Shown in pieces: positions 32,491 to 40,103 of a DNA stretch of 40,103 nucleotides (positions within the stretch are counted from its first letter, which is position 1; each line of letters begins with the position of its first letter). The position numbers and the translations under genes are program-made. This DNA comes from DATGMP01 sp035293565 (GTDB lineage Bacteria > Pseudomonadota > Alphaproteobacteria > BOG-932 > Roseiterribacteraceae): positions 1-40,103 of the forward strand of contig DATGMP010000052.1 of assembly GCA_035293565.1 (NCBI GenBank), read 5' to 3'. A model generated the notes under the pieces. It saw only the letters and a program-made list of their open reading frames with translations. It did not search any database and was not told the DNA's origin.

Positions 32491-33567
32491 ATGTCGGGAG
32501 CGATAAAGGAACACGCATCGCGATCGGATTGGAATCGCGGAGAACGCATCGTGGCGAGTCTCATCGGTCTGCTCGTCGAAGCCGGGGGCGACGTCGGATC
32601 AATTCTAGAGCTCGCGGGAATCGGGGCGTCCGTTCAGGAATTCTTGCGTTACGACCTCATCCATACTCCGCAGAAGAAGCTTCATCAGCTTCGCGGCCTC
32701 CTCACAGTCGCTTTGGCGCGGCTCGTCGCGGAAAGAACCGGTCGCGAAATGCTCCGATGGCCCGACTGGCAAATGCTGTTCTTCTGCCTGGCCAACTGCC
32801 GCACCCTCCGCGAGGCAGTCGAGCGCGGAGGCGACCTTCTCATGGTGATGAACGGCCGGTGCGGACGTATGAGCCTGGTCGCCGGGCCGCTTCAGGCTGA
32901 AATCCGCCTGGATTCGCTATGGTCCGAGCGCAGCACCTATACATTGGCTGTCGATATCCTCGGGCTCGCCACGTTCATCGACATTTTCGCCTGGCTGATC
33001 GGACAGCCCATTCCGCTTTCGCGCGTCCTCCTGGACTATCCCTCCGAGATGCTCGCCAAGTTCGATCCGGAGCTGTTCGCGGCGGCGGCGGCCATGAACG
33101 CCGGTCGCTCCGGCATCGTCTTTCCGGTAAAGTACCTCGACTATCCGGTCGTTCGCAGCACCGACGAGTGCGAGGGCGGGATGGAGGCGATCCTAAGCTC
33201 CATGTTCGATCTGGGGGCGGAAAGCGCCCGCGACCGACTGGCCGAGCGAACCAGACGAATCATGCTGAGGGCCCTGCGGGAAAGCGCCGCCGTCCCTTCG
33301 CTCGAGGAGGTCAGCAAGCAACTTGGCTGCAGCAAGGATCAATTCCGACGCTGGCTCGGCCGCAAAGGCATATCCTACAACCACATGAAAGAGAGCTGCC
33401 GGCGCGAGCTGGCCCTCGACCTCCTTCGGCGCTCTTCGCTGCCGATCGAAGAAATCTCCGTTAGAGTTGGCTATTGGGACTCCGATGCCTTTCGGCGAGC
33501 CGTCAAGAAATGGGTCGGCTTGGCCCCATCCGAATTCCGAAAGAACACCTTGAATGGAAGTCATTGA
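32491..33567 (+). CDS. AraC-family transcriptional regulator
   Basis: 358 residues from ATG 32491 (a TTG at 32440 is possible). The N-terminal 220 residues resemble the arabinose-binding-like domain of OruR/ArgR-type AraC proteins (ILELAGIGASVQEFLRYDL, LANCRTLREAVERGGDLLMVMN). The C-terminal pair of HTH motifs reads PSLEEVSKQLGCSKDQFRRWLGRKGIS and LPIEEISVRVGYWDSDAFRRAVKKWVGLAPSEFRK. Such regulators usually activate a neighbouring catabolic or uptake operon in response to a small molecule. It is divergent from module copy 2 and leads into copy 3, so it is the best candidate activator of both. Confidence 0.9.
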   Translation: MSGAIKEHASRSDWNRGERIVASLIGLLVEAGGDVGSILELAGIGASVQEFLRYDLIHTPQKKLHQLRGLLTVALARLVAERTGREMLRWPDWQMLFFCLANCRTLREAVERGGDLLMVMNGRCGRMSLVAGPLQAEIRLDSLWSERSTYTLAVDILGLATFIDIFAWLIGQPIPLSRVLLDYPSEMLAKFDPELFAAAAAMNAGRSGIVFPVKYLDYPVVRSTDECEGGMEAILSSMFDLGAESARDRLAERTRRIMLRALRESAAVPSLEEVSKQLGCSKDQFRRWLGRKGISYNHMKESCRRELALDLLRRSSLPIEEISVRVGYWDSDAFRRAVKKWVGLAPSEFRKNTLNGSH

Positions 33568-33692
33568 GCGGGCGGAGTATTTTCCGATTGCGCAGAACTC
33601 ACGGGATGGTCGCGCGGCAATGGGGTGGTATGTGCCGGCCGCCAGCCTAAGATGCAGAGAAGAAATCCATCGGAACCGTGGCTCCTTGAAAA

Positions 33693-34918
33693 ATGAAGAG
33701 ACTTTCACGCATCGTCCTTGCGCTCATGGGGATTTCCAGCCTCTGTCCGGCGGCCGCCATCGCCGCGGGGGGCGCCGCCCGGCCGACCATGCCTCCCGCC
33801 GTCGTGGGGCAGATGCGCGGGTATGTCTTCACGCGCTTTATATTTGCACGGCCGCAGACCGACCTTGCCGCGGACTGTCCTCACGGGCTTTCGATGAGCC
33901 TCCGGGATGCGTTCATCGCGCAGCTGCCGCCGGAAGACCGCCCGCGAGCCGAGCAGATCAAGGGGTTTGGCCCGGTCGGGAGCATGATGCTCGCCACGGA
34001 CCACCCCGAGAACGGGTTGAAGTTGGGCGAGCCCATGGAAGCCCTTGCCCACCTCTCTGACGTCGAACGCGAGGCGAGGATCAAGTGGCGCCGCGACCCG
34101 AACCGCCACACGATCTGCAACAATCCGGAAGACTACAAGGGGGTCGGTTTCCAGACGATCGAACATTCCGGAAATGGCTCGGGTTTGGACCTCGACGGCA
34201 CCACGGACGGCGCCGCCACGGCCACGACCTGCGCTCACAAGAAGTTCATCGGGCTCGACGGAACGGCAGGGGTCGACAATCAGTTTTGGCGCGCTGTCGG
34301 CTGCATAGCCGTGTACCGGCCGAGCGGCCTCGATTGGGATTCGAGCATTCGCACCGGCGACTGGGCAGTCCTGATGGAGGTGTCCATGCCCAGGGGCGGC
34401 GGTCCCGACGGCGACGTCGACGTCAATTTCTATTCCAGCAAAGACAGCGTGAGCCTCGACGCCAGCGGCAAGGTCGAGCCCGGACTCAGCCTCCAATATA
34501 TCGATGATCCGGATCTGATCGCACATACGATGGCCGGATCGAGAATGGGATCCTGACCACGGCTCCGGTCAATTTCGCCTACAAGTACGACAATCAGATC
34601 GTCCACAATCGCTGGTCATTCGAAGGGGCGCGATTTCGGCTGAAGATGATGCCGGATGGAAGCCTGAAGGGACAGATGGGCGCATATGCCGACGTCGATA
34701 AGCTGTATGGCTATACAATCAAGCCGCAGACCATCGACGGGGCGAATGCCAACAATATCGATTGCCCCGGACTCTATTCCGCCATGCGGACGCTGGCGGA
34801 CGGAGATCGCAATCCCAAGACCGGCGCCTGCTCGGCCATCTCGGTCGCCTTCGACCTCGAAGCGATCCCCGCGTTCGTGATCCATCCGCAGAAGACGGCC
34901 GAAGCGAGCGGACGATGA
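33693..34918 (+). pseudogene. Module gene A, copy 3: frameshifted
   Basis: The first frame starts at ATG 33693 with a signal peptide (IVLALMGISSLCPAAAIAA) and continues with family blocks: YVFTRFIFARP, ADCPHGLSMS, SGLDLDG, GVDNQFWRAVGC and GDVDVNF. It runs to a TGA at 34554-34556. The family sequence resumes one base out of phase from 34541 (ENGILTTAPVNFAYKYD) and goes on to GLYSAMRTLADGDRNPKTG and FDLEAIPAFVIHP. A single-base loss between about 34530 and 34541 explains this. Joined, it would be about 408 residues, longer than copies 1 and 2 because of an insert after the signal. The stop overlaps gene B by ATGA. It could be a sequencing error, a real mutation or programmed; no slippery run is obvious. 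Confidence 0.75.
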
Positions 34919-36585
34919 ATCGACGATCCAAGCCGCTCGTCTTGTGCGGGGTCGCCGTGATCACCGTGGCACTTGCGGGATGCGGCCCGCGGGAGCCCGA
35001 CAATCCGGGCGGCCCAGCTATGGTCCAGCGACTCACCGAAAGCCAGTACCGCAATATCATTGCAGACGTCTTCGGCAGCGATATTCGTGTCGTGGGCCGG
35101 TTCGAGCCGATCGTGCGCAAAGAAGGACTGATCGAAGTCGGAACCAACGGCGCCACCGTGACGCCGGCAGGTTTTGAGCAGCTCGATTCAATGGCCAGGA
35201 ATATCGCGGCGCAGGTATTCGAGCCTGGCCGCCGCGATCGCACTGTGCCTTGCAAGCCCAAGGCGCCCAATGAGCCGGACGATGCCTGCGCCGCACAGAC
35301 CCTGGCCAAATATGGCCGTCTGCTCTTCCGCCGTCCGTTGACGACAGCCCAATTGAAGGCCCGCGTCTCGGTCGCCCGGGACGCGGCGACAGCCTCCGGC
35401 AGCTTTTACTCCGGACTTCAGCTCGCGCTGGCGACAGAACTCGAAATGCCCGAGTTCGTCTTCCGGGTCGACATGGTCGAACCGGATCCCAATCATCCCG
35501 GCAAAGTCACGCTCGACGCCTTCTCGAAGGCGAGCCGGTTGAGCTTCCTGCTGTGGAACACCGCACCCGACGACGAACTGCTGACGGCGGCGGAGCGAGG
35601 CGAGTTGAACACCAGGCGCGGACTGGCCCGTCAGGTCGATAGGTTGCTGGCGTCGCCCCGCCTGGACGCAGGCGTTCGCGCCTTTTTCGTCGACATGCTT
35701 GCGTTCGACGGCTTCGACACGTTGGCGAAGGATTCGAAGATCTATCCGGAGTTCAACCCGACCGTCGCGGCCGATGCGCAGGAACAGACCCTAAAGACGA
35801 TCTCCGACCTGCTGCTCGCTCAAAAGGGCGACTATCGGGACCTGTTCACGACGCGGAAGACCTTCTTGGATCGCGCCCTGGGGCCAATCTACTATGTGCC
35901 TGTGCCGCCCAAGCATGGCTGGATTCCCTACGAATTCCCGAAAGGCGATCCGCGAGCCGGCTTGCTGTCGCAGATCAGTTTCGCATCGCTCTACGCGCAT
36001 CCGGGGCAGAGCTCGCCGACGCTGCGTGGCAAGGCGGTTCGAGAAGTCTTTCTCTGCCAGAAGGTTCCGGCTCCGCCGGCGAACGTGAACTTCGCCGTAG
36101 CCCAGGACACATCGAATCCGGAGTTCCGCACCGCTCGCGCACGCCTGACCGCACACCGCACCAACCCGACTTGCGCCGGCTGCCATCGGATCATGGATCC
36201 GATCGGGCTTGCCCTGGAGAATTTCGACGGTATCGGCGCATACCGCACCGACGAGAACGGGGTGCCCATCGACGCGAGCGGCGAACTGGACGGCGCCCGC
36301 TTCGCGAATCCGCAGGAGCTCGGTCGGGCGCTCCACGACAATCCGGCAACGGCGTCATGCCTGGTGGACACAGTCTACAAATACGGCAGCGGACGCGCGC
36401 CCGACAAAAGCCAACGGGAATGGCTACGATGGCTCGACGAGCGCTTCGCCTCCGAGAGCTATCGTTTGCCGGCGCTGCTTCGGACGCTCGCGCTCAGCGA
36501 CGGATTCTACGCGGTATCCGGAAGCGGTGGGTTCGACTCCGCCAGATCGGCCGCAAGCAGCGGCTCCAAGAGCCCGGAGGGCTGA
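34915..36585 (+). CDS. Module gene B, copy 3: DUF1592/DUF1588-type lipoprotein with haem-c motif
   Basis: 556 residues starting in ATGA overlap with gene A. Unlike the other two copies it has a lipobox, VALAGC, so Cys23 should be lipidated and the protein anchored to a membrane. Family blocks: LTESQYRNIIADVFG, FRRPLTTAQL, FSKASRLSFLLWN, LCQKVPAPPANVNF, CAGCH at 420-424 (TCAGCHRIMDPIGLALENFD), then DASGELDG. The C-terminal tail is Ser/Gly-rich. Its anchoring differs from copies 1 and 2, which suggests divergence in location or partner. It is otherwise intact. Confidence 0.88.
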   Translation: MNRRSKPLVLCGVAVITVALAGCGPREPDNPGGPAMVQRLTESQYRNIIADVFGSDIRVVGRFEPIVRKEGLIEVGTNGATVTPAGFEQLDSMARNIAAQVFEPGRRDRTVPCKPKAPNEPDDACAAQTLAKYGRLLFRRPLTTAQLKARVSVARDAATASGSFYSGLQLALATELEMPEFVFRVDMVEPDPNHPGKVTLDAFSKASRLSFLLWNTAPDDELLTAAERGELNTRRGLARQVDRLLASPRLDAGVRAFFVDMLAFDGFDTLAKDSKIYPEFNPTVAADAQEQTLKTISDLLLAQKGDYRDLFTTRKTFLDRALGPIYYVPVPPKHGWIPYEFPKGDPRAGLLSQISFASLYAHPGQSSPTLRGKAVREVFLCQKVPAPPANVNFAVAQDTSNPEFRTARARLTAHRTNPTCAGCHRIMDPIGLALENFDGIGAYRTDENGVPIDASGELDGARFANPQELGRALHDNPATASCLVDTVYKYGSGRAPDKSQREWLRWLDERFASESYRLPALLRTLALSDGFYAVSGSGGFDSARSAASSGSKSPEG

Positions 36586-36586
36586 A

Positions 36587-37918
36587 ATGAACATCACGCG
36601 GCGAAAAGTGTTGCGGGGCGTGGCGGGCGGCATCGGCGCAACCATTGCGCTGCCCTTCCTTGACTGCATGTTGGACACGAACGGAACCGCGCTGGCGTCC
36701 GGCGCGCCCCTGCCCGTCCGATTCGGGACTTGGTTCTGGGGCTGCGGGATGAATCCCGAACGCTGGAACCCGAAAGCGACCGGCGGGGCATACGAAATCA
36801 CTCCGGAGCTGAAGCCGATCGAGCCGGTCCGCTCCCAAATCACCGTACTGAGCAAATTCGACGTTCTGTTGGACGGCAAACCCAATTTCGTCCATACGAG
36901 CGGCAACATCGGCATAACGACGGGACAGGCTCCTTCCCAAGCCGATCAATATGACCTGCCCACGATCGATGTGCTGGTCGCCGATGCGATCGGCACCACG
37001 AGCCGATTCAGGTCGCTCGAAGTCACCGCGACCGGGAATCCGCGCCACAGCTACAGCCGACGCAGCACGAGCGTCGTCAATCCGAGCGAAGGCTCCCCTG
37101 TCGCTTTCTACACGCGCATCTTCGGCCCCGACTTCAAGGATCCGAACGCGGCGGACTTCAAGCCCGATCCGGGCGTCATGCTCCGGCGCAGCGTTCTTTC
37201 AAGCGTAAGCGACGATCGCGCGGCGATCCTGAAGCAGGTTGGTGCCGCGGATCGGGCTCGCTTGGACGAGTATTTCACCTCCGTCAGGCAGCTCGAGCAG
37301 CAACTGGAGCTTCAGCTCCAGAAGCCCCCTCCGGCGGAAGCTTGCGTCATCCCCAAGAAGCCCGCCGACGGCCCCGTCGGTCAGGACATCGAAGTATCGG
37401 CGGGGAATCACAAGCTCCTAGCCGAGCTGCTTGCAATGGCCTTGGCATGCAATCAGACCAAGGTCTTCAACGTCGTTTTCTCGGACTCCGCCTCTTCCCT
37501 CACGAAGGCCGGGACCGACAAGACGCATCACACCCTCACGCATGAGGAGCTTCTCGATCCACAGCTGAACTACCAGCCGCAAGCGACCTGGTTTGGCATG
37601 CGGAGCCTTGAGGCATGGGCGACTTTCGTGAGCGTCCTCTCTTCTGTGCGCGAGGGATCGGGCACGCTGCTCGACAACTGTCTTGTGCTCGCCCATTCCG
37701 ACACGTCTTTCGCCAAGACACACGATGTGCTCGGAATTCCGATCATGATCGCCGGAAGAGCCGGGGGAAAAATGAAGACTGGAATACACATCGCCGGTAA
37801 CGGCGAGTCGGTCACGCGCATCGGCTTGACCATCCAGCAGGCGATGGGATTGCCGATCGACAAATGGGGCGTCGGCGCCATGCAGACTTCCAAACCCGTG
37901 AGCGATCTTCTTGCTTGA
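36587..37918 (+). CDS. Module gene C, copy 3: DUF1552 protein
   Basis: 443 residues. The Tat-like signal is TRRKVLRGVAGG and ALPFLDCML. Blocks: FWGCGMNPERWNPK, FRSLEVTATG, SPVAFYTRIFGP, RLDEYFTSVRQLEQQL, and DTSFAKTHDVLGIPIMIAGRAGG near the C-terminus. The histidine motif is HHTLTHEE (314-321), once more with Glu in the last position. In copies 1 and 2 the C-terminal block reads AKLHSLDNIP; here it is AKTHDVLGIP, and the SCxG after FRSLEV is TATG, so one conserved Cys is lost. The start is one base after gene B's stop. It is likely coupled to B and to the downstream SnoaL-like gene, which overlaps it by 8 bp. Confidence 0.88.
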   Translation: MNITRRKVLRGVAGGIGATIALPFLDCMLDTNGTALASGAPLPVRFGTWFWGCGMNPERWNPKATGGAYEITPELKPIEPVRSQITVLSKFDVLLDGKPNFVHTSGNIGITTGQAPSQADQYDLPTIDVLVADAIGTTSRFRSLEVTATGNPRHSYSRRSTSVVNPSEGSPVAFYTRIFGPDFKDPNAADFKPDPGVMLRRSVLSSVSDDRAAILKQVGAADRARLDEYFTSVRQLEQQLELQLQKPPPAEACVIPKKPADGPVGQDIEVSAGNHKLLAELLAMALACNQTKVFNVVFSDSASSLTKAGTDKTHHTLTHEELLDPQLNYQPQATWFGMRSLEAWATFVSVLSSVREGSGTLLDNCLVLAHSDTSFAKTHDVLGIPIMIAGRAGGKMKTGIHIAGNGESVTRIGLTIQQAMGLPIDKWGVGAMQTSKPVSDLLA

Positions 37919-38420
37919 GGCGCGCAACCGTATCCGCAGGCGTGCCCTCGTGGCAGCGTCCGCGCTCTGCGCTGCGCTCGGGGCGTCCTCGGCGGCCGCA
38001 GGAGCCGCGACTTCGATTGCTGAACGGATTCGCGCGGCTGAGGAGCGGGCGCCTGGAATTCCGATGGATCCGGACCTCTATGCGAGCCAAGTCACTTACC
38101 AACATGGCGACGGGTCGGCGCACGCGATTCCGCGCGACGCGTTCCTGTCCAGGATCGACAAGGAGCAAAGAGCGTTCGGCGCCTTTGCATCGGGCGACCC
38201 GCCCAAGCTGTCGAGCTTCACGGCCGATCCCGACGCCGTCATCGCCATGACGGAGAAGAAGGGAAGGCTCCCGACCGGAGCTCCTGTCGATATATTTACG
38301 TCGATCTCCTTCACCGTGACCAATGGCCTGATCACGGCGATCAAGCTTTCCTCGAGCCCCGAGCTCGGCCCGCAATTCGCCGAATGGTTCCACGCCCATG
38401 CCGGCGGCAGAGGCGACTAG
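37911..38420 (+). CDS. Exported SnoaL/NTF2-like protein (takes the place of gene D in copy 3)
   Basis: 169 residues. The start is TTG 37911, overlapping the end of gene C; no ATG gives a full signal peptide. The N-terminus has an Arg-rich start and hydrophobic core (RIRRRALVAASALCAALGASSAAAGA). The mature part resembles a SnoaL-like cone fold: DPDLYASQVTYQHGDGSAH, RDAFLSRIDKEQRAFG, DIFTSISFTVTNGLITAIKLSS. Such folds are cyclases, isomerases, dehydratases or ligand carriers. It replaces the secreted-repeat protein found at this place in copies 1 and 2. It ends exactly where the opposite-strand GH78 gene ends. Confidence 0.65.
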   Translation: MLEARNRIRRRALVAASALCAALGASSAAAGAATSIAERIRAAEERAPGIPMDPDLYASQVTYQHGDGSAHAIPRDAFLSRIDKEQRAFGAFASGDPPKLSSFTADPDAVIAMTEKKGRLPTGAPVDIFTSISFTVTNGLITAIKLSSSPELGPQFAEWFHAHAGGRGD

Positions 38421-39962
38421 CTAATTCCTTTCGCCGGTCCCTCCGTTCAGTTGAAGCTCGTTCGTACCAGCGTGAAGGGAAATCATCTTCCCACGCCAAA
38501 CAAATGTCGCCGGAAGCTCCTGCGGAACCGTTATGTCTGCAACCAGCGCGTTGCCCCTCGCCGCGTACCGAACCTTCACCAGCCCCTTGGGAGTCGGCGC
38601 GCTCGCGTTCAGCGAGATCAGCGATCCCAGATGCGGTTCTATCCGAACCGAGGAATAGCCGGGCGCCGAAGGTTCGATCCCGGCGACGATCCGGAGCAGG
38701 TCGGCAGTCGGATGCGCGCTCCATGCATGGGAATCCGACCGTGTCTCGCCGCGAACCTCAGGCCAGGTCGTGAAATGCAGCTTCAGGAGATCTCGAAATG
38801 GCTGCAAGAGTTCCAGGTACCGGTCACCGAGCCCTGCCCGTTCATATGCTCGCGCGAGATAGAAGCGGAAATAGTAGGAAGCGGGGAGCAAGCCTTCCGG
38901 CGCTTCGGCGGCGCCGGGCGGAGCGACCTTCAGCAGAACCGCCCGCGCCTGGCCCTTCGGCACAGCGTCGTAGAGAACGGCAAGAGCGTTTCCGTCCTGG
39001 CTGAAGAGCTTCTTGTCAGGCGTGTCGGCGATCATCCCGCGGGATTGGTCCCAGCACGCACTCCGCACCGCCTCTTGAAGGCGTTGCGCGTGATCGCGGT
39101 CAGCGCGCGACTGCGGTCGATTTCCCAGGCTGGACTCCAGGTCGGCGGCTTCATCGAGCGCGCCCAGCAGAATCAGCGACGTCACGCATGAAGCATCGTC
39201 GGTCCCGAACGACGGGTAAGACCGATCTTCCGGCTTGATCCAATCGACGAAGTTCCAATCCGGAACCTTGCCCAGCAGCCCGTTCGGAAGCTGGTATTGC
39301 CCGAACCAATCCAACACGGATCGGACCAGGGAGATGCTATCCGCGATCGTCTTCCCATCCGGCACATGCATCCAATAATCATGCAACATGCCGATCCACA
39401 GCAGCGAGAAGGTCGGAATCGATTGCTCGCTTCGTGATGGATACCGGCTTTGCGTGATCCCGGCGGCGGTTCGCGAGTCGCGGATGGCGGTCACGGCCTG
39501 GAGCGGCAGTCGCGGATCCGCGGTCGTCACATAATCGATCACCGCCTCGACCCGTGCGTCTCCGACGTACTGGAGCTGTTCCCAGTAGGCCGTGTCCATG
39601 AAAGTTTCGTGAGAATCCACCTCCAGCGTCCGCCAGCCGATCTCCCAGATCCGATTCAGCTCCGGATCGCTGCTTTCGAAACTCGCCTTGAGGTCGAACG
39701 GGTAGCCGGTCTCAAAGGCTTCGACACCGTTGATCGTGACTGGCTGGTCGTTCGTCTCGACGGAAATCTCCATGAACCGCCAGGTGCGCCACCAGTGCGT
39801 CTCGAACACGCGCCCCGGCTTTCCGTCCGGCAAGAACAGATCTTCGACGCCGATGACCTGGCGATCATCCACGGCGTTCCGATCGCCTTTCCGGTTGGCC
39901 TGGTCGTAAAGCGCCTCGGCATAGGTCACCCGGATCTTGGCTCCCTCTCCGCCCGATACCGT
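38421..39962 (-). pseudogene. GH78-type alpha-L-rhamnosidase, N-terminus removed by IS5-type insertion
   Basis: About 513 codons are readable, the C-terminal catalytic and beta-sandwich part of a family 78 glycoside hydrolase. It includes VTYAEALYD, THWWRTWRFMEI, the active-site region DTAYWEQLQYVGDARVEA, the (alpha/alpha)6 barrel helices and a C-terminal beta domain (GYSSVRIEPHLG, ATFVWRGKMISLHAGTN). Full-length members are several hundred residues longer. The frame enters from TVSGGEGAKIRV and meets an in-frame TAA at the IS junction (39963-39965), so the N-terminal domains and signal are lost. An internal GTG could start a truncated protein but lacks a ribosome site. It would release rhamnose from glycosides. 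Confidence 0.82.
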
Positions 39963-39966
39963 TTAG

Positions 39967-40103
39967 GGAAACTCTGAATAAGCCATCGACTTGGTTCTGT
40001 GGTTGTGATTCTTGTTTAGAGCGGTGTGCGAAGTTCGGGGATTGCAGGGATGAAGCAGATGACGTTTGCGACGAGCGGTTTTGAGCGCTACGCCAAGACG
40101 ACC
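39967..40103 (+). mobile_element. IS5-type insertion sequence, left end (continues beyond window)
   Basis: The element appears to begin GGAAACTCTGAATAAG, an IS5-group-like terminal repeat, directly after TTAG (39963-39966). TTAG fits the YTAR-type target duplicated by many IS5 elements. The right end is outside the window, so neither the repeat pair nor the duplication can be confirmed here. Confidence 0.6.
40050..40103 (+). CDS. IS5-family transposase, N-terminus (cut by window edge)
   Basis: ATG at 40050 opens MKQMTFATSGFERYAKTT, the usual start of IS5-group transposases (MKQxTFAxxGFExxxKxTR). Only 18 codons are visible. A weak AGGG ribosome site lies directly upstream. Confidence 0.65.
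   Translation, partial: MKQMTFATSGFERYAKTT

Noticed and set aside
1..40103. CRISPR arrays, toxin-antitoxin pairs, phage or conjugation genes
   Set aside because: I saw no regular spaced repeats, no phage structural or integrase genes and no transfer genes; mobile DNA is limited to insertion-sequence parts.

Overview
The window looks like an accessory, catabolic region of a GC-rich Gram-negative bacterium, most likely an alphaproteobacterium. Sphingomonad-like or Caulobacter-like affinity is my inference from the TonB-dependent receptor style, the IS content and the codon use; there is no ribosomal or other phylogenetic marker apart from one tRNA-Met. Insertion-sequence material lies at both ends (ISAs1 and IS481 remnants on the left, an IS5-type element on the right).

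Region 1 (1-4050) is a scrap zone. It holds the end of an ISAs1-type transposase, an intact tRNA-Met(CAT), the tail of an IS481-type transposase, a response-regulator DNA-binding tail, about 0.9 kb with no recognisable gene, an intact AAA ATPase, a frameshifted PAS_5-type gene, and a LuxR autoinducer-domain stub joined to an IS6-type transposase stub.

Region 2 (4054-14152) looks catabolic. A TetR regulator is followed by a Baeyer-Villiger-type flavin monooxygenase with a clear inverted repeat between them. Then come a VOC-fold protein, a patch of broken genes (metallo-hydrolase, thiamine-diphosphate enzyme and acyl-CoA dehydrogenase pieces), an enoyl-CoA hydratase/isomerase-family protein, an uncharacterised 355-aa protein and an SDR. 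On the opposite strand lie a second SDR, a small exported protein and a 3-hydroxyisobutyrate-dehydrogenase-like enzyme. Together these suggest oxidation of a ketone or alicyclic compound followed by CoA-dependent breakdown; the substrate cannot be read from the sequence.

Region 3 (14174-38420) is the most unusual part. An exported gene module occurs three times. Each copy has gene A (an exported family of about 380 residues that I cannot name), gene B (a DUF1587/1595/1592/1588/1585-type protein with one CxxCH haem-c motif) and gene C (a DUF1552 protein with a Tat-like signal). Copies 1 and 2 (minus strand) end in gene D, a membrane-anchored protein with three 'secreted repeat' units. Copy 3 (plus strand) has a frameshifted A and a SnoaL-like exported protein in place of D. 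Between copies 1 and 2 lie an XRE-type regulator, a TonB-dependent receptor, a periplasmic VOC protein and an exported CxxCH/beta-propeller protein. An AraC-type regulator sits between copies 2 and 3. A palindromic motif, GATACTCCGAGTATC, lies upstream of the receptor and recurs in variant form upstream of the periplasmic VOC gene and in the copy-2/AraC divergent region, suggesting one shared regulator. My reading is an inducible cell-envelope system that takes up and oxidatively processes a hydrophobic or bulky substrate, with products fed to Region 2; this is inference.

Region 4 (38421-40103) is a GH78-type alpha-L-rhamnosidase gene cut off by an IS5-type element that continues past the window edge.
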